Counted from the stretch's first letter, positions 26,740 through 37,294 are shown. The stretch is 64,000 nt of DNA from Gemmobacter nectariphilus (GCA_020721445.1 DYMU01000008.1:1-64000); one strand, 5' to 3'. Notes: generated by a model not told the origin, from the letters alone. Numbers and translations are program-made.

Positions 26740-28101
26740 ATGAGAATGACACAGGAATCGCAACTCACCCGCCTCGGGCTATTTGACGCGCGTGTGCCTC
26801 GGTATACCAGCTATCCGACGGCACCGCATTTTGGCGCGGCAGTCACGCCCGATCTTTTCACTTCGTGGGTCGAACAGATCCCGGAAGGCACATCCATCTC
26901 GCTGTATTTGCACGTGCCGTTCTGTCGGCGCCTGTGCTGGTTCTGCGCCTGCCGAACTCAGGGCACCAGCAGCGATGCGCCGGTGATCGCCTATGCCGAG
27001 ACGTTGCGCACCGAAATCAGGATGCTGAAGCAGCACCTGCCCGCCGGGGTGAAACTGTCGCGCCTGCATTGGGGCGGCGGCACGCCAACGTTGCTTTCCC
27101 CCAATGAAATCAGAATGTTGTCTGAGGTCATCTTTGAAACCGTGCCCTTGGGCGACGGGGCCGAGTTTTCGGTCGAGATCGACCCTGACGAGGTGGATGA
27201 TGCCCGCCTTGACGCGCTGGCCGCATCCGGCATGAACCGTGCCTCGATCGGAGTGCAGGATTTTGACGAGATCATCCAGAAGGCCATCGGCCGCGAACAA
27301 AGCTATGAGCTGACCAAGCGCGTGGTCGACATGATCCGCGATCGTGGCATCGCCAGCCTGAACGCCGATATCCTTTACGGCCTGCCGCACCAGACCCAGG
27401 CGCGCATTGCCGACTCGGTGCAAAAGCTGCTGACGCTGTCGCCAGACCGGGTGGCGCTTTACGGCTATGCCCATGTGCCATGGATGAGCCGTCGGCAGCA
27501 GATGATTCCCTCCGAAGCGATTCCCTCGCCACAGAATCGGTTGAAGCTGTTTGAAACCGCGGCGCAGTTGTTCCGCTGGGATGGCTATCGCGACATCGGC
27601 ATCGACCACTTTGCCCGGCCCGAAGACGGCATGGCCAAGGCGCTGGCCGCCGGAAAGCTGCGGCGCAACTTCCAGGGCTATACCGATGACACCGCCCCGG
27701 TGCTGATCGGTCTGGGCGCGTCGTCGATCAGCCGCTTTCCGCAGGGCTATGCGCAAAACGTCTCGGGCACCTCGGATTACACCAAGGCCATCCGCAGTGG
27801 CGCGTTTTCGACCCATCGGGGCCATGTGTTCAGCGGCGAAGACACGCTGCGCGGGCGCATCATCGAGGCCTTGATGTGCGATTTCCGCGTCAGCCGGTCC
27901 GAAATCCTGCGGGACTTCGGCACCACGCCCGAACGGTTGGACATGATGCTGGCCCGCGCGGCAGATGCCTTCCCCGGCATGGTCGTGCTGAACGAAGATG
28001 GTCTGACCGTCCTGCCCGATGGCCGCCCGCTGACCCGCATGGTCGCCCGGTCGTTCGACGCCTATGACCAGACCAAGGCCCAACACTCGGCAGCGATCTG
28101 A
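26740..28101 (+). CDS. hemN: Oxygen-independent coproporphyrinogen III oxidase
   Basis: 453-residue radical-SAM enzyme that makes protoporphyrinogen IX anaerobically. The cluster motif is C-x3-C-x2-C in HVPFCRRLCWFCACR, followed by the family motifs WGGGTPTLLSPNEIRML, SVEIDPDEV, ASIGVQDFDE, NADILYGLPHQT and LIGLGASSISRF. The N-terminus LFDARVPRYTSYPTAPHF is the HemN signature. Two ATGs are possible, 26740 and 26746, and neither has a clear ribosome-binding site. The frame extending to 26617 overlaps fnrL and is rejected. It is probably FnrL-activated, complementing hemF when oxygen is scarce. Confidence 0.94.
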   Translation: MRMTQESQLTRLGLFDARVPRYTSYPTAPHFGAAVTPDLFTSWVEQIPEGTSISLYLHVPFCRRLCWFCACRTQGTSSDAPVIAYAETLRTEIRMLKQHLPAGVKLSRLHWGGGTPTLLSPNEIRMLSEVIFETVPLGDGAEFSVEIDPDEVDDARLDALAASGMNRASIGVQDFDEIIQKAIGREQSYELTKRVVDMIRDRGIASLNADILYGLPHQTQARIADSVQKLLTLSPDRVALYGYAHVPWMSRRQQMIPSEAIPSPQNRLKLFETAAQLFRWDGYRDIGIDHFARPEDGMAKALAAGKLRRNFQGYTDDTAPVLIGLGASSISRFPQGYAQNVSGTSDYTKAIRSGAFSTHRGHVFSGEDTLRGRIIEALMCDFRVSRSEILRDFGTTPERLDMMLARAADAFPGMVVLNEDGLTVLPDGRPLTRMVARSFDAYDQTKAQHSAAI

Positions 28102-28111
28102 CGCCCAGAGG

Positions 28112-29341
28112 TCAGGGCTTCGGCCCGAAGCTTTCCAGATATGACACCATGCGCGGCAGACAAATGCCGCGCAGGTCATAGTTGGCCACCGCAAAACGGC
28201 GGGCGGCGTCACGCAGCGATTGATACTGCGCGGGGTTGGCAAGCGCCCCGGTCAGGGCCTGCGACCATGCCGCCACGTCGAAAAAATCGACCAGCAGTCC
28301 GGTTTCGCCATGGCGCAATACTTCTTGCACCGGCGCGGTTTTTGACCCGACCACCAGACAGCCCGCCGCCATCGCCTCCAGCATCGACCAGGACAGCACG
28401 AAGGGATAGGTCAGGTAGGCATGCACCCGGCTGACCTGAAGGATCGACACAAAGACCGGATAGGGCACCTTGCCCATGAAATGCACCCGGTCCATCGGCA
28501 AACGGTCTGACACCTCGGCCAGAATCGTCTCTTTCCAGCCCTTTGCGCCCTTGGGTGCGCTGCCATAGCTGACCTCATCGCCGCCCACGATGATCACCTG
28601 CGCGTCGGGCCGGGCCTGCAACACCGCAGGCAGCGCGCGCATGAAGATGTGATAGCCCCGGTAAGGTTCCAGATTGCGGTTCACGAAGGTCAGCACCTCA
28701 TCCCCGGGCTTCAGCACCTTGCCATTGGGCAAGGCCACGCTGGCCTGCGGGTTGGGCTGCACCGCCTGGGTCTCAATGCCGTCATGGATGACCGTGATCA
28801 TCGGGCGCAGACTGACCGGGTAGGTGCTGGCCTGCCACGCGGTTGGCGCAAGCCCGGCATCGGCATGGATCAGCGCCTGCCCCAGATAGGCTGCGCGGCC
28901 CTGCGCGATCATCACCTGATCAAAGCCATGCGGCATGAACTCGGTATCAAAGCCGACATCCGCACCTTCGCCCTTGTAGTAGAACTCGGCATAGACGACC
29001 AGCCTGGCCTGTGGCCAGATTTCCTTGACAAACAGCGTCTCGCCCCAACCGGAATGGCCAAAGATCACGTCCGGGACATAGCCGTCACGGTCGCGCAGCA
29101 GCAGACAGGCCCGGGCGACCGAAACCCCCCGGTCGGACATCGTGGTATAGTTGCGGCCCAACCGGCATTGACCGGGGTCAACTTTCTGGGCATCGTGCTT
29201 GTAGCGCAGGGTCTTTATGCTGCTTTGGCGGGTGTTCACCGCATCGGTCACGGCAAGCACCTCATGGCCGCGCCGCGCCATTTCCGGGGCCAGATGCAGG
29301 AACTGGCCGGGGAAATTCTGGTGAATGAACAGGATCTTCAT
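28112..29341 (-). CDS. Glycosyltransferase family 4 protein
   Basis: 409 residues, GT-B fold. The N-terminal domain begins [20 protein letters not shown]. The linker and C-terminal domain show FVNRNLEPYRGYHIFMRALP, VIIVGGDEVSYG and the donor-binding segment YPFVLSWSMLEAMAAGCLVVGS followed by TAPVQEVLRHGETGLLVD (E-x7-E type). Cytosolic; donor and acceptor are unknown. Its ATG overlaps the stop of yejF by four bases (ATGA), so it is translationally coupled to a peptide ABC transporter operon, an unexpected partner. Convergent with hemN, with a 10-bp gap. Confidence 0.85.
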   Translation of the reverse strand: MKILFIHQNFPGQFLHLAPEMARRGHEVLAVTDAVNTRQSSIKTLRYKHDAQKVDPGQCRLGRNYTTMSDRGVSVARACLLLRDRDGYVPDVIFGHSGWGETLFVKEIWPQARLVVYAEFYYKGEGADVGFDTEFMPHGFDQVMIAQGRAAYLGQALIHADAGLAPTAWQASTYPVSLRPMITVIHDGIETQAVQPNPQASVALPNGKVLKPGDEVLTFVNRNLEPYRGYHIFMRALPAVLQARPDAQVIIVGGDEVSYGSAPKGAKGWKETILAEVSDRLPMDRVHFMGKVPYPVFVSILQVSRVHAYLTYPFVLSWSMLEAMAAGCLVVGSKTAPVQEVLRHGETGLLVDFFDVAAWSQALTGALANPAQYQSLRDAARRFAVANYDLRGICLPRMVSYLESFGPKP

Positions 29342-30939
29342 GCGCCCGCGGCGGTTTCATGGGCAAAGGCCGCCGCCATCAGCGCGCGGGTATAGGCGTG
29401 CTGCGGCGCGTCGAACACCGCCCGGGCCTCACCGGCCTCGACCACGTCACCGGCCTTCATCACCAGCACCTTGTGCGACAAGGCCCGCACCACGCGCAAG
29501 TCATGGCTGATGAAGATATAGGCCAGCCCCCATTTGCGTTGCAGATCGCGCAGCAGATCAACGATCTGCACCTGAACCGTCATGTCCAGCGCCGATGTCG
29601 GCTCGTCCAGCACCACCAGTTTGGGCCGCAGGATCATGGCCCGGGCAATGGCGATGCGCTGCCGCTGGCCGCCAGAAAATTCATGCGGATAGCGGCCCAT
29701 CATGGCCGGGTCCAAGCCCACCTCGGTCATGATCGCCGCCACCTTGTCGCGCGCCGTGGCGGGCGTGTCCTGACCATGCAGGGCCAGACCTTCGGCGATG
29801 ATCTGTTCGACCGTCATCCGTGGCGACAGGCTGCCATAGGGATCCTGGAACACGATTTGCAGGTCGCGCCGCACCGGGCGCAACGCCCCGCCCGACAGGC
29901 CCGCGATATCGCGCCCCAGCACCACAATCGGCCCGGTCGATGGCACCAGCCGCAAGATCGCCAGTGCCAGCGTGGTCTTGCCTGACCCGCTCTCGCCGAC
30001 AATCCCCAGGGTTTCCCCCGCGCGCACCGACAGGGTGGCATCGTTGACCGCCTTTACATGGCCCACGGTCTTGCGCAGGAACCCCGCCGTGATCGGGAAC
30101 CAGACCCGCAGCCCCTTTGTATGCACCACCTCGGCGGCACCTTCGGGCACCGGGCCGGGCAGGCCGCGCGGTTCGGCGGCCAACAGCTTTTGAGTATAAG
30201 GATGCTGTGGATTGGCGAAAATTTCCGCCGTCGGCCCCTGCTCGACAATCTCACCGCCCTGCATCACGCAAACCCGGTCGGCGATGCGGCGCACGATGCC
30301 AAGGTCATGGGTGATGAACAACAGGCTTAACCCCTCGGCGCGTTTCAGATCGGCCAAGAGGTCCAGGATCTGCGCCTGAATGGTCACATCCAGCGCCGTG
30401 GTCGGCTCGTCCGCGATCAGCAGGTCCGGCCCGTTGGCCAGCGCCATCGCGATCATCACCCGCTGCCGCTGCCCGCCCGACAACTGGTGCGGATAGGCCC
30501 CAAGCCGGCTTGCCGCGTCGCGGATGCCAACCTTGGCCAGCAGGTCCAGACTGCGGTCGCGCGCCGCCTGCCCCACCAGCCCCTGATGCAGCGCCAGACT
30601 TTCGGCCAGTTGCTTTTCGATGGTGTGCAGCGGGTTCAGGCTGGTCATCGGTTCCTGAAAGATGAAACTGATGTCATTGCCACGCACCCGGCGCAGGTCA
30701 GGCTCGGACGCGCCCACCATCTGCCGGCCCTGATAGGTCACCGATCCCTTGATGATGGCACTTTCCCCCAGCAGACCCACGGTTGACAGCGCGGTGACCG
30801 ATTTGCCCGACCCGGACTCGCCCACCAGCGCCACGGTTTCCCCCTTGTCCACCATGAACGATATGCCCCTGACCGCCGGGATGATGCGCCCATCCTGCCG
30901 GAAGCTGATCTTCAGGTCACGGACCTCCAACACACTCAT
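29338..30939 (-). CDS. yejF: Peptide/microcin C-type ABC transporter ATPase (fused, YejF-like)
   Basis: 533 residues with two complete ABC domains in one chain. Domain 1 has Walker A GESGSGKS (40-47), signature [18 protein letters not shown] and Walker [13 protein letters not shown]. Domain 2 has GESGSGKTT near 315, [15 protein letters not shown] and [14 protein letters not shown]-terminal oligopeptide/dipeptide-type extension follows each domain. The neighbours give YejA (binding protein), YejB and YejE (permeases). It starts inside the yejE stop (ATGA), and the family exports nothing; it imports oligopeptides and microcin C-like compounds. Confidence 0.92.
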   Translation of the reverse strand: MSVLEVRDLKISFRQDGRIIPAVRGISFMVDKGETVALVGESGSGKSVTALSTVGLLGESAIIKGSVTYQGRQMVGASEPDLRRVRGNDISFIFQEPMTSLNPLHTIEKQLAESLALHQGLVGQAARDRSLDLLAKVGIRDAASRLGAYPHQLSGGQRQRVMIAMALANGPDLLIADEPTTALDVTIQAQILDLLADLKRAEGLSLLFITHDLGIVRRIADRVCVMQGGEIVEQGPTAEIFANPQHPYTQKLLAAEPRGLPGPVPEGAAEVVHTKGLRVWFPITAGFLRKTVGHVKAVNDATLSVRAGETLGIVGESGSGKTTLALAILRLVPSTGPIVVLGRDIAGLSGGALRPVRRDLQIVFQDPYGSLSPRMTVEQIIAEGLALHGQDTPATARDKVAAIMTEVGLDPAMMGRYPHEFSGGQRQRIAIARAMILRPKLVVLDEPTSALDMTVQVQIVDLLRDLQRKWGLAYIFISHDLRVVRALSHKVLVMKAGDVVEAGEARAVFDAPQHAYTRALMAAAFAHETAAGA

Positions 30940-32045
30940 TGAAAGGTCTTTCGCGGGTCAAAGGCGTCGCGAACGCCTTCGAAGATGAACACCAGCAAGG
31001 ACAGCATGATGGCAAAGGTGAAGAACGCGGTAAACGCCAGCCACGGCGCTTGCAGGTTCTGCTTGGCCTGTTGTGTCATCTCGCCCAGACTGGGGGCAGA
31101 CGACGGCAAGCCAAAGCCCAGAAAATCAAGCGCGGTCAATGACCCGATCGCCCCGGTGATGATGAATGGCAGCAGGGTCAGCGTCGCCACCATGGCGTTG
31201 GGCAGGACATGGCGCACCATGATCACCCGGTCGGGCACGCCCAGGGCCCGCGCGGCGCGGACATATTCAAAGTTGCGCGCCCGCAGAAATTCGGCGCGCA
31301 CCACGCCGACAAGGCCGGTCCAGCCGAACAGCACCATCAGGAACACCAAGACCCAGAAGTTCATGGTGAAAATCGCCGCCACGATGATGATGACATACAG
31401 CGTCGGCGTCGCCCCCCAGATTTCGATGATGCGCTGAAAGATCAGGTCGGTCAGCCCGCCGAAATAGCCCTGTACCGCGCCTGCCAGAATGCCGATGACA
31501 CTGGTCAGCACCGTCACGATCAGCGCAAAGCTGACCGACAGCCGGAAGCCATAGATCACCCGCGCCAACACATCGCGGGCGGTGTCATCGGTGCCCAGCC
31601 AATGCTGCGCGTCAGGCGCAGACGGGGCCGCCTTGCCGATGTCGTTGATGGTGGTAAAGCTGTAGGGGATAGGCGCCCAGACAATGCGGCCCTGCTGCAC
31701 CGGCTCACCCGCCACAGTGCCCTGCTCAGACGCCTCGGCCAACACACCCTCGGGGTCATCCCAACAGGCCTGCGATCCCGCGGCCATGATCAGACAGCGC
31801 ACTTCCACGTCCTTGTATTTCGCCTCGGTCTGGAAATCGCCACCAAAGGCGGTTTCCGGGTAGAACCGCAAAAACGGCGCGTGCCATTCGCCGCGAAACT
31901 GCACCAGCAGCGGCTTGTCATTGGCCACAAGCTCGGCGCACAGCGAAATGCCATACAGGATGGAAAACAGGATCAGCGAGACATAGGCCCGGCGGTTGGC
32001 CTTGAAATTGCGCCAGCGGCGTTGGTTCAGCGGGGAAAGCGCCAT
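30936..32045 (-). CDS. yejE: Peptide ABC transporter permease (YejE-like)
   Basis: 369 residues, BPD_transp_1 superfamily with the N-terminal OppC-N segment (LNQRRWRNFKANRRAYVSLILFSILYGISLCAE). A large periplasmic loop (about 50-130) follows the first helix. Then come the core helices with LGTDDTARDVLARVIYGFRLS and the EAA-like motif EYVRAARALGVPDRVIMVRHVLPNA. It ends TLLPFII...ALDFLGFGLPSSAPSLGEMTQQ. Pairs with YejB. There is a 4-bp overlap with yejF and a 2-bp gap from yejB. Confidence 0.92.
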   Translation of the reverse strand: MALSPLNQRRWRNFKANRRAYVSLILFSILYGISLCAELVANDKPLLVQFRGEWHAPFLRFYPETAFGGDFQTEAKYKDVEVRCLIMAAGSQACWDDPEGVLAEASEQGTVAGEPVQQGRIVWAPIPYSFTTINDIGKAAPSAPDAQHWLGTDDTARDVLARVIYGFRLSVSFALIVTVLTSVIGILAGAVQGYFGGLTDLIFQRIIEIWGATPTLYVIIIVAAIFTMNFWVLVFLMVLFGWTGLVGVVRAEFLRARNFEYVRAARALGVPDRVIMVRHVLPNAMVATLTLLPFIITGAIGSLTALDFLGFGLPSSAPSLGEMTQQAKQNLQAPWLAFTAFFTFAIMLSLLVFIFEGVRDAFDPRKTFQ

Positions 32046-32047
32046 CG

Positions 32048-33196
32048 CTACCCCCTCCGCTCAAAATCAATCCGGGGGTCAACCCAGACATACATCAGGT
32101 CTGACAGGATGCCGACCACCAACCCGATCAGGCCAAAGAAGAACAGCGTGCCAAAGATCACCGGATAATCCCGCTCGACCGCCGCGCGAAAGCCCAACTG
32201 CCCCAACCCATCCAGCGAGAATATCGTCTCGATGATCAGGCTGGCGCCAAAGAACACCGACAGGAACAGCCCCGGAAAGCCCGCGATCACGATCAGCATC
32301 GCATTGCGGAACACATGGCCATACAGCACGCGCGACTCGGAAAGCCCCTTGGCGCGGGCGGTCATCACATATTGCTTCTTGATCTCGTCCAGAAAGCTGT
32401 TCTTGGTCAGCAGCGTCAGCGTGGCAAAGCTGGAGATGGTTGATGCCACAACCGGCAGCGTGATGTGCCACAGGTAATCCGCCGCCTTGCCCAACAGGCT
32501 CAGTTGTTCCCAATTGTCCGAGGTCAGGCCGCGCAGCGGGAACCAGCGGAAATAGCTGCCCCCGGCGAACAGCACCAACAGCAGGATGGCAAACAGGAAC
32601 CCGGGGATGGCATAGGCCGCGATGATGACGCCGCTGGTCCATGTATCAAAGCGTGAGCCATCGCGCACCGCCTTGCGGATGCCCAGCGGAATGGAAATCA
32701 GATAGGCGATCAGCGTCGACCACAGGCCAAGGGTCAACGACACCGGCAGCTTTTCCCAGACAAGGTCCAGCACGCCGATCGACCGGAAATGGCTTTCACC
32801 AAAGTCGAACTGCACATAGTTCCACATCATGATGAAGAACCGCTCCCACGCCGGGATCTTTTCCTTCACGCATTCCGGGGCGCGTGCCGAAGGCGTGCCG
32901 GTGAACCCCGGTTCGCAGACAAAACGGGCAAAGCCGAATTGCACCTCAAGCTCGGCCAGAAAATCGGGGTCAAGGCCCTGCGCCCCGACGTAACCGCTGT
33001 CGTTGCCCTGGTTTTCGATGCCCGCATCGCCCGCGCCGCTGATCGCCTGAATCGAATCGCCGCCGCCCTCAACCCGGGCAAGCACCTGTTCAATCGGCCC
33101 GCCGGGGACGAATTGTGTCAGGGCAAAGTTGATGATCATGATCCCGATCAGCGTCGGGATAATCAGAAGCATCCGCCGAAAGATATAGGCGCCCAT
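32048..33196 (-). CDS. yejB: Peptide ABC transporter permease (YejB-like)
   Basis: 382 residues, DppB/OppB-type permease. The N-terminus [20 protein letters not shown] is the family helix, followed by [12 protein letters not shown] and a large periplasmic loop containing two cysteines ([16 protein letters not shown]). The core has [20 protein letters not shown] and the EAA motif [26 protein letters not shown]. It lies 25 bp downstream of yejA. Confidence 0.92.
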   Translation of the reverse strand: MGAYIFRRMLLIIPTLIGIMIINFALTQFVPGGPIEQVLARVEGGGDSIQAISGAGDAGIENQGNDSGYVGAQGLDPDFLAELEVQFGFARFVCEPGFTGTPSARAPECVKEKIPAWERFFIMMWNYVQFDFGESHFRSIGVLDLVWEKLPVSLTLGLWSTLIAYLISIPLGIRKAVRDGSRFDTWTSGVIIAAYAIPGFLFAILLLVLFAGGSYFRWFPLRGLTSDNWEQLSLLGKAADYLWHITLPVVASTISSFATLTLLTKNSFLDEIKKQYVMTARAKGLSESRVLYGHVFRNAMLIVIAGFPGLFLSVFFGASLIIETIFSLDGLGQLGFRAAVERDYPVIFGTLFFFGLIGLVVGILSDLMYVWVDPRIDFERRG

Positions 33197-33221
33197 CTGG
33201 TCTGCCTGCCCGCTTTTCTTG

Positions 33222-35105
33222 TTATCGCAACACGCCTGCCGCTTTCAGCGCCGCTGCCTTTTCCGCGTTGTACCACCAGAAGTCCAACTCGCCCAGTGCA
33301 TAGGGTGGCAAAGTCTCGGGATGGTCGTACATGTTGTAATAGGCAACCGTGTGGGTGCTTTTGTACCACTGCGGCACCCAGAACCGTTCGGCGCGCAGCA
33401 CCCGGTCCAGCGCCTTGGTGGCCACCGTCATCTCGTCCAGCGATTTGGACGCCATCACGATGTTGATCAGCCGGTCCACCGCCGGGCTTTTCAGCCCCAT
33501 CAGGTTGAACGACGACACATCCGCCGTGTCCGCGCCGTAATACTGCTTGAGTTCCGAGCCCGAGATATAGCCCGAGCGCGCATTGCCCACCACCATGTCG
33601 AAATCATACGATGGCGGCCGGGTGCGCGCTTCCATCTGGGCGTTGTCCACCCTTGTCATCCGCGCGTCGATGCCCAGCGATTTCAGGTTTTCGACATAGG
33701 GGTTCATCACCCGGTCAAAGGTCGGGCTGTCGTTCAAGATATCGACCGTCAGCACCTGCCCGGCCGCGTTTCGCCGCTTGCCGTCACTGCCCACGGTCCA
33801 GCCGGCGGCATCCAGCAGGGCCGAGGCTTTGCGCAGATTGCCCCGGTCCAACTGCCGCTCACCCGACACCGAGGCCATCACCGCCTCATCGGTCAGGATG
33901 TTTGCCGGCAACAGGCCATCGTCCACCAAGGGCTGCAAAACAGCCGCTTCTTCGGGGCTGGGCGTTCCCGTCGCCTCAAGGAACGAGTTTTCCCAGACCG
34001 AATTGATCCGGTCATAGAGGCCATAGAACAGCGTGGCGTTCGACCATTCAAAGTTGAACATCAGGCCCAGCGCCTCGCGCACCCGCACGTCCTGAAACTT
34101 TTCGCGGCGCAGGTTCAGAATGAACGCCTGCCCGGTGGCCTTGTTGCCATCGGGCAATTCGGTCTTGACGATCTGGCCGGTGGCGATTTCGGGGAAATCA
34201 TAGCCCGTCGCCCATTTGATCGAGCTTGCCTCGGTGCGGAAGGTGTAGTTGCCGGCCTTGAAGCCTTCAAACGCGGCGTCATAGTCGGAATAATATTCAA
34301 TGCGGATGCGGTCAAAATTGCCGCGGCCCCGGTTGATCGGCAGGTCATTGCCCCAGTAGTCGGGGTTGCGCGCCCAGACCACCGACTTGCCGGTATCGAC
34401 CTTTTCCAGCACATATTGCCCGGTGCCCAGCATCGGCGTCATGCTGCTTTCTTCCAGGTCCAGATTGTTCGCCTGATAATGCGCCTTCGACATTACCGGC
34501 AGGCCGCCCATGTCGGCGGGCAGGTCGCGGTGCGGCACATCCGGCTTGAACGTGAACTTGATGCGATGCGGGTCCAGCACCTCGACGCTTTCGACCTGCG
34601 TCGCCAGCACGGTGCGGAAATCGGTCAGGCCCTTGGCCAGAAAGGTTTGATAGCTGAACAGCACATCTTCGGCGGTCATCGGGGTGCCGTCTGAAAACGT
34701 CACCTCGGGGCGCAGGTTGAAGACCACCCAAGACCGGTCTTCGGGGTATTCCAGGGTTGAGCACAGCAGGCAATACACCGCGCCAATTTCATCCGAGGTG
34801 CCGGTCAGGATGGACTCGTAAGGTGCCGACGACAGCCCCGCCGCACGGCCCTTGATCGAATAGGGGTTCAGGCTGTCAAAGCCGCCAAAAGCCCAGATCG
34901 AGATTTCACCCCCCTTGGGCGCATCGGGGTTGACGTAAGCCAGATGGGCAAAGTCGGCAGCAAGGTTCAACTCGCCAAAGGTTGAAATGCCATGCGCCGT
35001 GATCACGCCCGCCTGTTGCGCGGCGGCAGGTGGAACCAGTGCCATCACAGTCAGGAACGCCGCCATCTTGCGCAGTGCCGCCGCCTTGCACGTTGCCATC
35101 GTCAT
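33222..35105 (-). CDS. yejA: Extracellular peptide-binding protein (YejA-like, SBP family 5)
   Basis: About 627 residues, periplasmic after cleavage of an N-terminal signal ([18 protein letters not shown]). SBP_bac_5 signatures are [20 protein letters not shown], the ligand-pocket segment [27 protein letters not shown], and [19 protein letters not shown]. Start codons at 35108, 35105 and 35099 all lie just after AGGGGAGG; 35105 is chosen on spacing. It heads yejABEF-glycosyltransferase. Likely substrates are oligopeptides, including murein or microcin-like peptides, by family. Confidence 0.9.
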   Translation of the reverse strand: MTMATCKAAALRKMAAFLTVMALVPPAAAQQAGVITAHGISTFGELNLAADFAHLAYVNPDAPKGGEISIWAFGGFDSLNPYSIKGRAAGLSSAPYESILTGTSDEIGAVYCLLCSTLEYPEDRSWVVFNLRPEVTFSDGTPMTAEDVLFSYQTFLAKGLTDFRTVLATQVESVEVLDPHRIKFTFKPDVPHRDLPADMGGLPVMSKAHYQANNLDLEESSMTPMLGTGQYVLEKVDTGKSVVWARNPDYWGNDLPINRGRGNFDRIRIEYYSDYDAAFEGFKAGNYTFRTEASSIKWATGYDFPEIATGQIVKTELPDGNKATGQAFILNLRREKFQDVRVREALGLMFNFEWSNATLFYGLYDRINSVWENSFLEATGTPSPEEAAVLQPLVDDGLLPANILTDEAVMASVSGERQLDRGNLRKASALLDAAGWTVGSDGKRRNAAGQVLTVDILNDSPTFDRVMNPYVENLKSLGIDARMTRVDNAQMEARTRPPSYDFDMVVGNARSGYISGSELKQYYGADTADVSSFNLMGLKSPAVDRLINIVMASKSLDEMTVATKALDRVLRAERFWVPQWYKSTHTVAYYNMYDHPETLPPYALGELDFWWYNAEKAAALKAAGVLR

Positions 35106-35212
35106 CATGCCTCCCCTGATCGTCCAGCGCTGCCTTGGTGCAGCCTTTGTCCAGTCTGGGAAGTAAAGCGTGGATTGTCGATGGCTCAAGTGGCGATTGC
35201 GTGATCAGGCCA

Positions 35213-35245
35213 CAAAAGCGAAAGGCCGCCCGATGCCGGACGGCC
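35213..35245 (-). terminator. Intrinsic terminator of cycM
   Basis: On the minus strand GGCCGTCC pairs with GGGCGGCC (one G-U) around a GGCATC loop, followed by TTTCGCTTTTG. It begins 24 bases after the cytochrome stop. The remainder of the 164-bp gap to yejA holds the yejA promoter region, with nothing else recognisable. Confidence 0.65.
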
Positions 35246-35269
35246 ATCTGACGTGCATAACGCCAAATC

Positions 35270-35791
35270 TCAGGGATTGGCGGCCAGATAGGCAATCACA
35301 TTGGCACGGTCTTCAACCTTGGGCAGCCCTGCAAAGGACATCTTGTTGCCCGGCGCATAGGCTTTGGGGTCTTCCAGATACCCGTTCAGGTTTTCCGGGC
35401 TCCAGACATCGCCGGCCATGGCCAGCAGCGCCTCGGAATAGCCGAAATCCCCGACCGATGCCTTGGCCCGGTCGACCACGCCGTTCAGATGCGGGCCGAC
35501 GGCATTTTCACCATCCACCTTGTGGCAGGCCTTGCACTTGGCAAATACCTTTTCACCCGCCGCGGCATCGGCCGCAGCATAAAGCGTGGCAAAATCGGGG
35601 GCTTCTTCGGTGCTGGCCTCTTCGGTCGCAGCACCCGAGCCGGTTTCAATCACATAGGCGGCCACGCGGTCTTCGCCGTCAGGGGCACCCACGGTGAACA
35701 GGGCATTCCCGGCCCAGGCCAACAACAGGTAGGCGCCCAGCGACCCAATCACCGCGCCCAGCACTTTGGTGATTGTCATCGTGTTGAACAT
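35270..35791 (-). CDS. cycM: Membrane-anchored cytochrome c (c552/CycM type)
   Basis: 173 residues with an uncleaved N-terminal anchor (MFNTMTITKVLGAVIGSLGA, then YLLLAWAGNALF), an Ala/Glu-rich linker (about 38-70), and a class I cytochrome c domain with CKACH (Cys86, Cys89, His90) and the axial Met151 in GNKMSFAGL. This is the layout of Paracoccus c552 and Rhodobacter c-y, which shuttle electrons from the bc1 complex to terminal oxidases while bound to the membrane. It fits with the cbb3 or aa3 oxidase. It diverges from pheA. Confidence 0.88.
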   Translation of the reverse strand: MFNTMTITKVLGAVIGSLGAYLLLAWAGNALFTVGAPDGEDRVAAYVIETGSGAATEEASTEEAPDFATLYAAADAAAGEKVFAKCKACHKVDGENAVGPHLNGVVDRAKASVGDFGYSEALLAMAGDVWSPENLNGYLEDPKAYAPGNKMSFAGLPKVEDRANVIAYLAANP

Positions 35792-35915
35792 GTCGCGCTT
35801 TCCCCTCAGAATCCGGCCTTTTGCGTTCTAGCCGTTTCCAGCCAGATGTTTCAAGGTGTAGCAGAGCAGCAATGCCCCATTTTTGATATGGGTTTAAGGA
35901 ACGGAGCCGAACACA

Positions 35916-36746
35916 ATGCAAGGACGCATCGCATTTCAGGGCGAACTTGGGGCCTATTCGCATCAGGCCTGCGCGCAGGCCCGCCCCGGCATGGCGGTGG
36001 TTCCCTGCACCACCTTTGAAGATGTGGTCGAACAGACCCGCTCGGGCGAGGTTGATCTGGGCATGCTGGCGGTCGAAAACTCGACCTATGGCCGGGTGGC
36101 CGATGTGCACAGCCTGCTGCCGAAAGCCGGGTTGCACATTGTGGACGAGGCCTTTGTGCGGGTGCATGTCAACCTGCTGGGCGTGCCGGGGGCGAGCGTC
36201 GATGATATCACCGAAGCCCATGGCCATGTGGTGATCTTGCCGCAATGCGCCGGATTTCTGAAAGCCCATGGCATCAAGGGCCGCGTCAGTTCCGACAATG
36301 CCCGCGCCGCGCGTGAGGTGGCACAGGCGGGTGACAAGACCCGCGCGGCACTGGCCAGTGAGCTTGCCGCCTCGATCTACGGGCTGGACGTGCTGGCCCG
36401 CCACATCGAAGACCACAAGAACAACACCACCCGCTTTCTGGTGATGAGCCGCGAGGCCGATCCTTCGCGCCGGGCCGAGCGGATGATGACGACCTTCACC
36501 TTCCGGGTGCGCAACATTCCGGCGGCGCTGTACAAGGCGCTTGGCGGTTTTGCCACCAATGGCGTGAACATGACCAAGCTGGAAAGCTATATGGTCGGCG
36601 GCAGCTTTACCGCGACCGAGTTTTACGCCGATATCGAAGGCCACCCCGAAGACCGCAACGTGGCGCTGGCGCTGGAAGAGTTGCGCTATTTCACCGACAG
36701 CATTTCGATACTTGGCGTCTACCCGTCAGACCGTGCCCGCGCCTAG
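35916..36746 (+). CDS. pheA: Prephenate dehydratase
   Basis: 276-residue monofunctional enzyme converting prephenate to phenylpyruvate for phenylalanine synthesis. The catalytic domain starts RIAFQGELGAYSHQAC, with LAVENSTYGRV (52-61) and the catalytic Thr172-Arg173-Phe174 motif (NNTTRFLVM). The C-terminal ACT domain (about 193-270) has the Phe-sensing loop NMTKLESYMVGG. No chorismate mutase domain is present. The stop overlaps the convergent SRPBCC gene by four bases. It complements the aromatic aminotransferase at 4155. Confidence 0.94.
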   Translation: MQGRIAFQGELGAYSHQACAQARPGMAVVPCTTFEDVVEQTRSGEVDLGMLAVENSTYGRVADVHSLLPKAGLHIVDEAFVRVHVNLLGVPGASVDDITEAHGHVVILPQCAGFLKAHGIKGRVSSDNARAAREVAQAGDKTRAALASELAASIYGLDVLARHIEDHKNNTTRFLVMSREADPSRRAERMMTTFTFRVRNIPAALYKALGGFATNGVNMTKLESYMVGGSFTATEFYADIEGHPEDRNVALALEELRYFTDSISILGVYPSDRARA

Positions 36747-37216
36747 CGGCGGGCCGTCGCGGCATAGCGCGCTTCCAGATCGGTGGCGGTCTGGCCCAGA
36801 CGTGCGTTCAGCTTGGTCTGGACCCGTGCCTTTGCCAGCCGCAGCGATTGCAGGAACAGCCGCGCGCCGATGGTCAGGGGTTTGACCTCGGCATGCAGCA
36901 CCAACCGGGTGCGTTTCGGGGCCAAGGCCATCAGTTCGACCGCCAGATTGCCGTTCAGCATCTGGCCCTGTCCGAAAAAGGCCAGCCTTGCGCCGGGGTC
37001 CATCGCCGTCAGGTTCACCGCCACGTCACGCTGTTTGCCGCGAAACCGGAATCGGATCGTCCAGCCCATGCCCGGCCCGGGGCTGCGCAGCTTGTCGGTG
37101 CGCGCCACCTCTGCCCCGCGCCGCATCGCCGCCCGCTCCCACCCGTCGAAGTCCGACAGCTTTGCATAGACAAAGTCGATCGGAGCCTCGATGTCGGTGC
37201 GTGACGATAGATGCAT
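36743..37216 (-). CDS. SRPBCC-family protein
   Basis: 157 residues with a START/SRPBCC fold: MHLSSRTDIEAPIDFVYAKLSDFDGWERAAMRRG is the classical first strand and helix, and the last long helix is ARLFLQSLRLAKARVQTKLNARLGQTATDLEARYA. A hydrophobic cavity is expected; the ligand is unknown. Related alphaproteobacterial proteins are annotated as polyketide cyclase/dehydrase or lipid-transport proteins without proof. It lies 78 bp downstream of nudC on the same strand. Confidence 0.75.
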   Translation of the reverse strand: MHLSSRTDIEAPIDFVYAKLSDFDGWERAAMRRGAEVARTDKLRSPGPGMGWTIRFRFRGKQRDVAVNLTAMDPGARLAFFGQGQMLNGNLAVELMALAPKRTRLVLHAEVKPLTIGARLFLQSLRLAKARVQTKLNARLGQTATDLEARYAATARR

Positions 37217-37294
37217 GGTGCCGGTCCTGCCTGACGTCTGTTTCTGGCCATTCAGCCTTGTTGGCGCCACCCGCCATCTGTTGCGAATCTGACG

